Positions 63,041 through 64,000 of a stretch of 64,000 bases of DNA are shown here, one piece after another; the first letter of the stretch is position 1; each line of letters starts with the position of its first letter. The notes beneath the pieces are model-generated. The model saw only the letters and a program-made list of their open reading frames with translations. It had not been told where the DNA came from and ran no database searches. The position numbers and the translations under genes were made by a program. The stretch is from Vibrio sp. 14G-20 (GTDB taxonomy: Bacteria; Pseudomonadota; Gammaproteobacteria; Enterobacterales; Vibrionaceae): the NCBI RefSeq assembly GCF_026241515.1, contig NZ_JAPHPW010000019.1, positions 26,107 through 90,106 of the forward strand. Direction: 5' to 3'.

Positions 63041-64000
<960 letters not shown>

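Overview
The window looks like chromosomal DNA of a marine Vibrio, most likely close to the Splendidus clade. The evidence is gene content and order: trigger factor next to dctBD/dctPQM, fadIJ next to an ECF sigma gene and tandem fadL genes, mlaA, a ccmABCDEFGHI operon running into cheW and parP, and moderate GC content with compact operons. This assignment rests on recognised proteins and synteny; no database search was possible.

Layout: (1) 1-1037, 3' truncated trigger factor on the minus strand. (2) 1.7-8.5 kb, a C4-dicarboxylate module. The DctB/DctD two-component pair and a 57-aa protein are on the plus strand, and the DctPQM TRAP transporter is convergent on the minus strand, with a near-consensus sigma54 promoter in front of dctP. 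(3) 8.8-28.4 kb, a small hotdog thioesterase followed by a complete polyunsaturated fatty acid (PUFA) synthase locus: pfaE divergent from pfaA-pfaB-pfaC-pfaD, with five tandem ACP domains in PfaA. (4) 28.4-29.8 kb, an HflX-type GTPase. (5) 30.1-36.7 kb, a glucose-type ABC transporter (Gts-like) co-directional with its two-component system. (6) 36.8-41.7 kb, selO, an unannotated 33-aa membrane ORF, a LysE-family exporter, prmB, smrB and sixA. (7) 42.0-44.8 kb, an M16 insulinase-like protease. (8) 45.1-53.6 kb, a fatty-acid region: fadIJ, a candidate FNR-controlled small RNA, an ECF sigma factor with a DUF3379 partner, and two fadL genes. (9) 53.7-61.7 kb, mlaA and the full cytochrome c maturation operon. 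(10) 62.0-64.0 kb, the 3' end of a chemotaxis operon: parP (5' truncated by the window edge), cheW and a DUF2802 gene.

Themes: the window holds uptake (FadL), beta-oxidation (FadIJ) and synthesis of very long PUFA (Pfa). FadR-like 17-bp sites lie in front of fadI, the first fadL and pfaA. At fadI and fadL the sites overlap the promoter or start point, as expected for repression. At pfaA the site sits about 41 bp upstream of a possible start point, as expected for activation. No pfaR-type regulator gene lies next to pfaA, so a shared FadR circuit is an attractive hypothesis.

The least explained element is a structured transcription unit at 48874-49037 (minus). It has a TATAGT -10 box, a TTGAT-N4-TTCAA FNR-like box centred near -41, three hairpins and a terminator with a nine-T tail. 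No CRISPR array, prophage, insertion sequence, rRNA or tRNA gene was seen.
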